DNA of 64,000 bases, taken from NCBI GenBank assembly GCA_951813285.1, contig OX638355.1:2685136-2749135 (forward strand), in the 5' to 3' direction. Origin of the DNA: Terriglobia bacterium. Lineage in GTDB: Bacteria; Acidobacteriota; Terriglobia; Versatilivoradales; Versatilivoraceae. Positions 63,528 to 64,000 of the stretch are shown here, piece by piece. Below the pieces are notes generated by a model. That model searched no databases. It saw nothing but the letters and a program-made list of their open reading frames with translations, and was not told where the DNA came from. The position numbers and the translations under genes were made by a program. Every line of letters begins with the position of its first letter. Position 1 is the stretch's first letter.

Positions 63528-64000
63528 AGGGTCGAAACTCATAACGGGTCACAACGGGTCCACTGCAGCTTTTTCGAATGTGCAGTGCGCTTTCGTAACG
63601 AATCCCCCTGAGACTTTCATAGGACAACTTAAACACCACCTTGTCTGCATCCAAGGGAAGCAAAGTGTTTGCTATCGGCCAAATTGGTTCCGATTCTTCA
63701 TGGAGATACGGCAAATAGCCACCCGAATGATTTATCCTGGCGCCTTCCGGTGATTGAAGCTCATACCGGATATTGAAGGCCGGACCACACCCGATGTTTT
63801 TGAGTTCGACACGATTCGATGGTCCATTGACCACTACCCTATATTCCGGATGTGAGTTCGCCCTCATGCTCTCAGTACCCGTGTCCTCATCATCGCGCTT
63901 TTGAACAAGAGGAACTAGGCACGGCCTCTGCATTGTTTCATTCTGGTCTTGAGAGATTTCGATCTGTCTCTGAGAGGTCTCAACTTGTTCCTGCGAGACT
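63514..64000 (-). CDS. partial hypothetical protein with coiled coil (continues past window)
   Basis: The minus-strand frame stays open to the window edge, so the start lies beyond 64000. The visible 161 codons begin with a Gln/Glu-rich coiled-coil (VETSQRQIEISQDQNETMQR) then LVPLVQKRDDEDTGTESM and a beta-rich C-terminal domain with VVVNGPSNRVELKNIGCGPA. The layout (coiled coil, then a small beta domain) resembles membrane-anchored hypothetical proteins of bacteria. It is not recognised. An ATG at 63933 gives 139 residues but cuts the coil, so it is unlikely to be the real start. Confidence 0.65.
   Translation of the reverse strand, partial: VSQEQVETSQRQIEISQDQNETMQRPCLVPLVQKRDDEDTGTESMRANSHPEYRVVVNGPSNRVELKNIGCGPAFNIRYELQSPEGARINHSGGYLPYLHEESEPIWPIANTLLPLDADKVVFKLSYESLRGIRYESALHIRKSCSGPVVTRYEFRPCSPQ

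Overview
The window is a GC-rich bacterial chromosome segment that looks like an uncultured Acidobacteriota. The evidence is a roughly 1,000-residue TonB-dependent receptor with an N-terminal carboxypeptidase-regulatory-like domain, a CBM9/DUF5916 outer-membrane protein, several Tat-exported Gfo/Idh/MocA and TIM-barrel proteins, and a PPC-domain / DUF1549 / DUF1501 trio. Planctomycetota and Verrucomicrobiota share some of these families, so the phylum is an inference. No rRNA, tRNA or CRISPR array was seen.

Positions 1-15.5 kb carry mostly single housekeeping or secreted genes: a phosphate acyltransferase / acyl kinase pair (the kinase has unusual active-site residues), Ogt, PdxH, threonine aldolase, the TonB receptor and ComM. 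Between genes lie short inverted-repeat (MITE-like) and REP-like elements. The gene-free stretch 15.46-16.82 kb is almost entirely such repeats.

Positions 16.8-46.5 kb hold catabolic and surface functions. A minus-strand cluster contains hydantoinase B, an M24 peptidase-fold enzyme, a Tat-exported oxidoreductase, a sodium:solute symporter and a Tat-exported TIM-barrel protein. After it come a VOC protein, a DUF5916 protein, a haem-binding-like protein, a solitary DNA methyltransferase, the PPC/DUF1549/DUF1501 cluster, a decayed HicAB cassette, an AAA/DUF4143 ATPase, and a sugar-acid type cluster (DUF2848, BNR sialidase-like lipoprotein, enolase-superfamily dehydratase, Fe-ADH-like enzyme, two tandem TIM-barrel paralogues, cupin).

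Positions 46.7-63.3 kb form an integrated island. It starts with a tyrosine recombinase and ends with a 44-codon copy of that recombinase's 3' end in which the catalytic Tyr is Phe. Inside is a tightly overlapping defence operon: a beta-class DNA methyltransferase, an AbiJ_NTD4/HEPN-like protein, and a helicase-nuclease. It is preceded by the remnant of an ImmA/IrrE-type regulator. The operon is bracketed by about 430-600 bp non-coding repeats with conserved, covarying hairpins. The stop codon of the helicase lies inside one copy. Further right are an IS3-like fragment, a two-gene operon of unknown function with lower GC, and a complete IS66-type element (59854-63055, 8-bp target duplication, matched inverted ends) that encodes a transposase overlapping a DruA-like (DUF4338) gene.

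The most promising subjects for a new system are the methyltransferase-HEPN-helicase operon with its structured repeats, the IS66 element with its DruA-like passenger, and the acyl kinase with altered catalytic residues.
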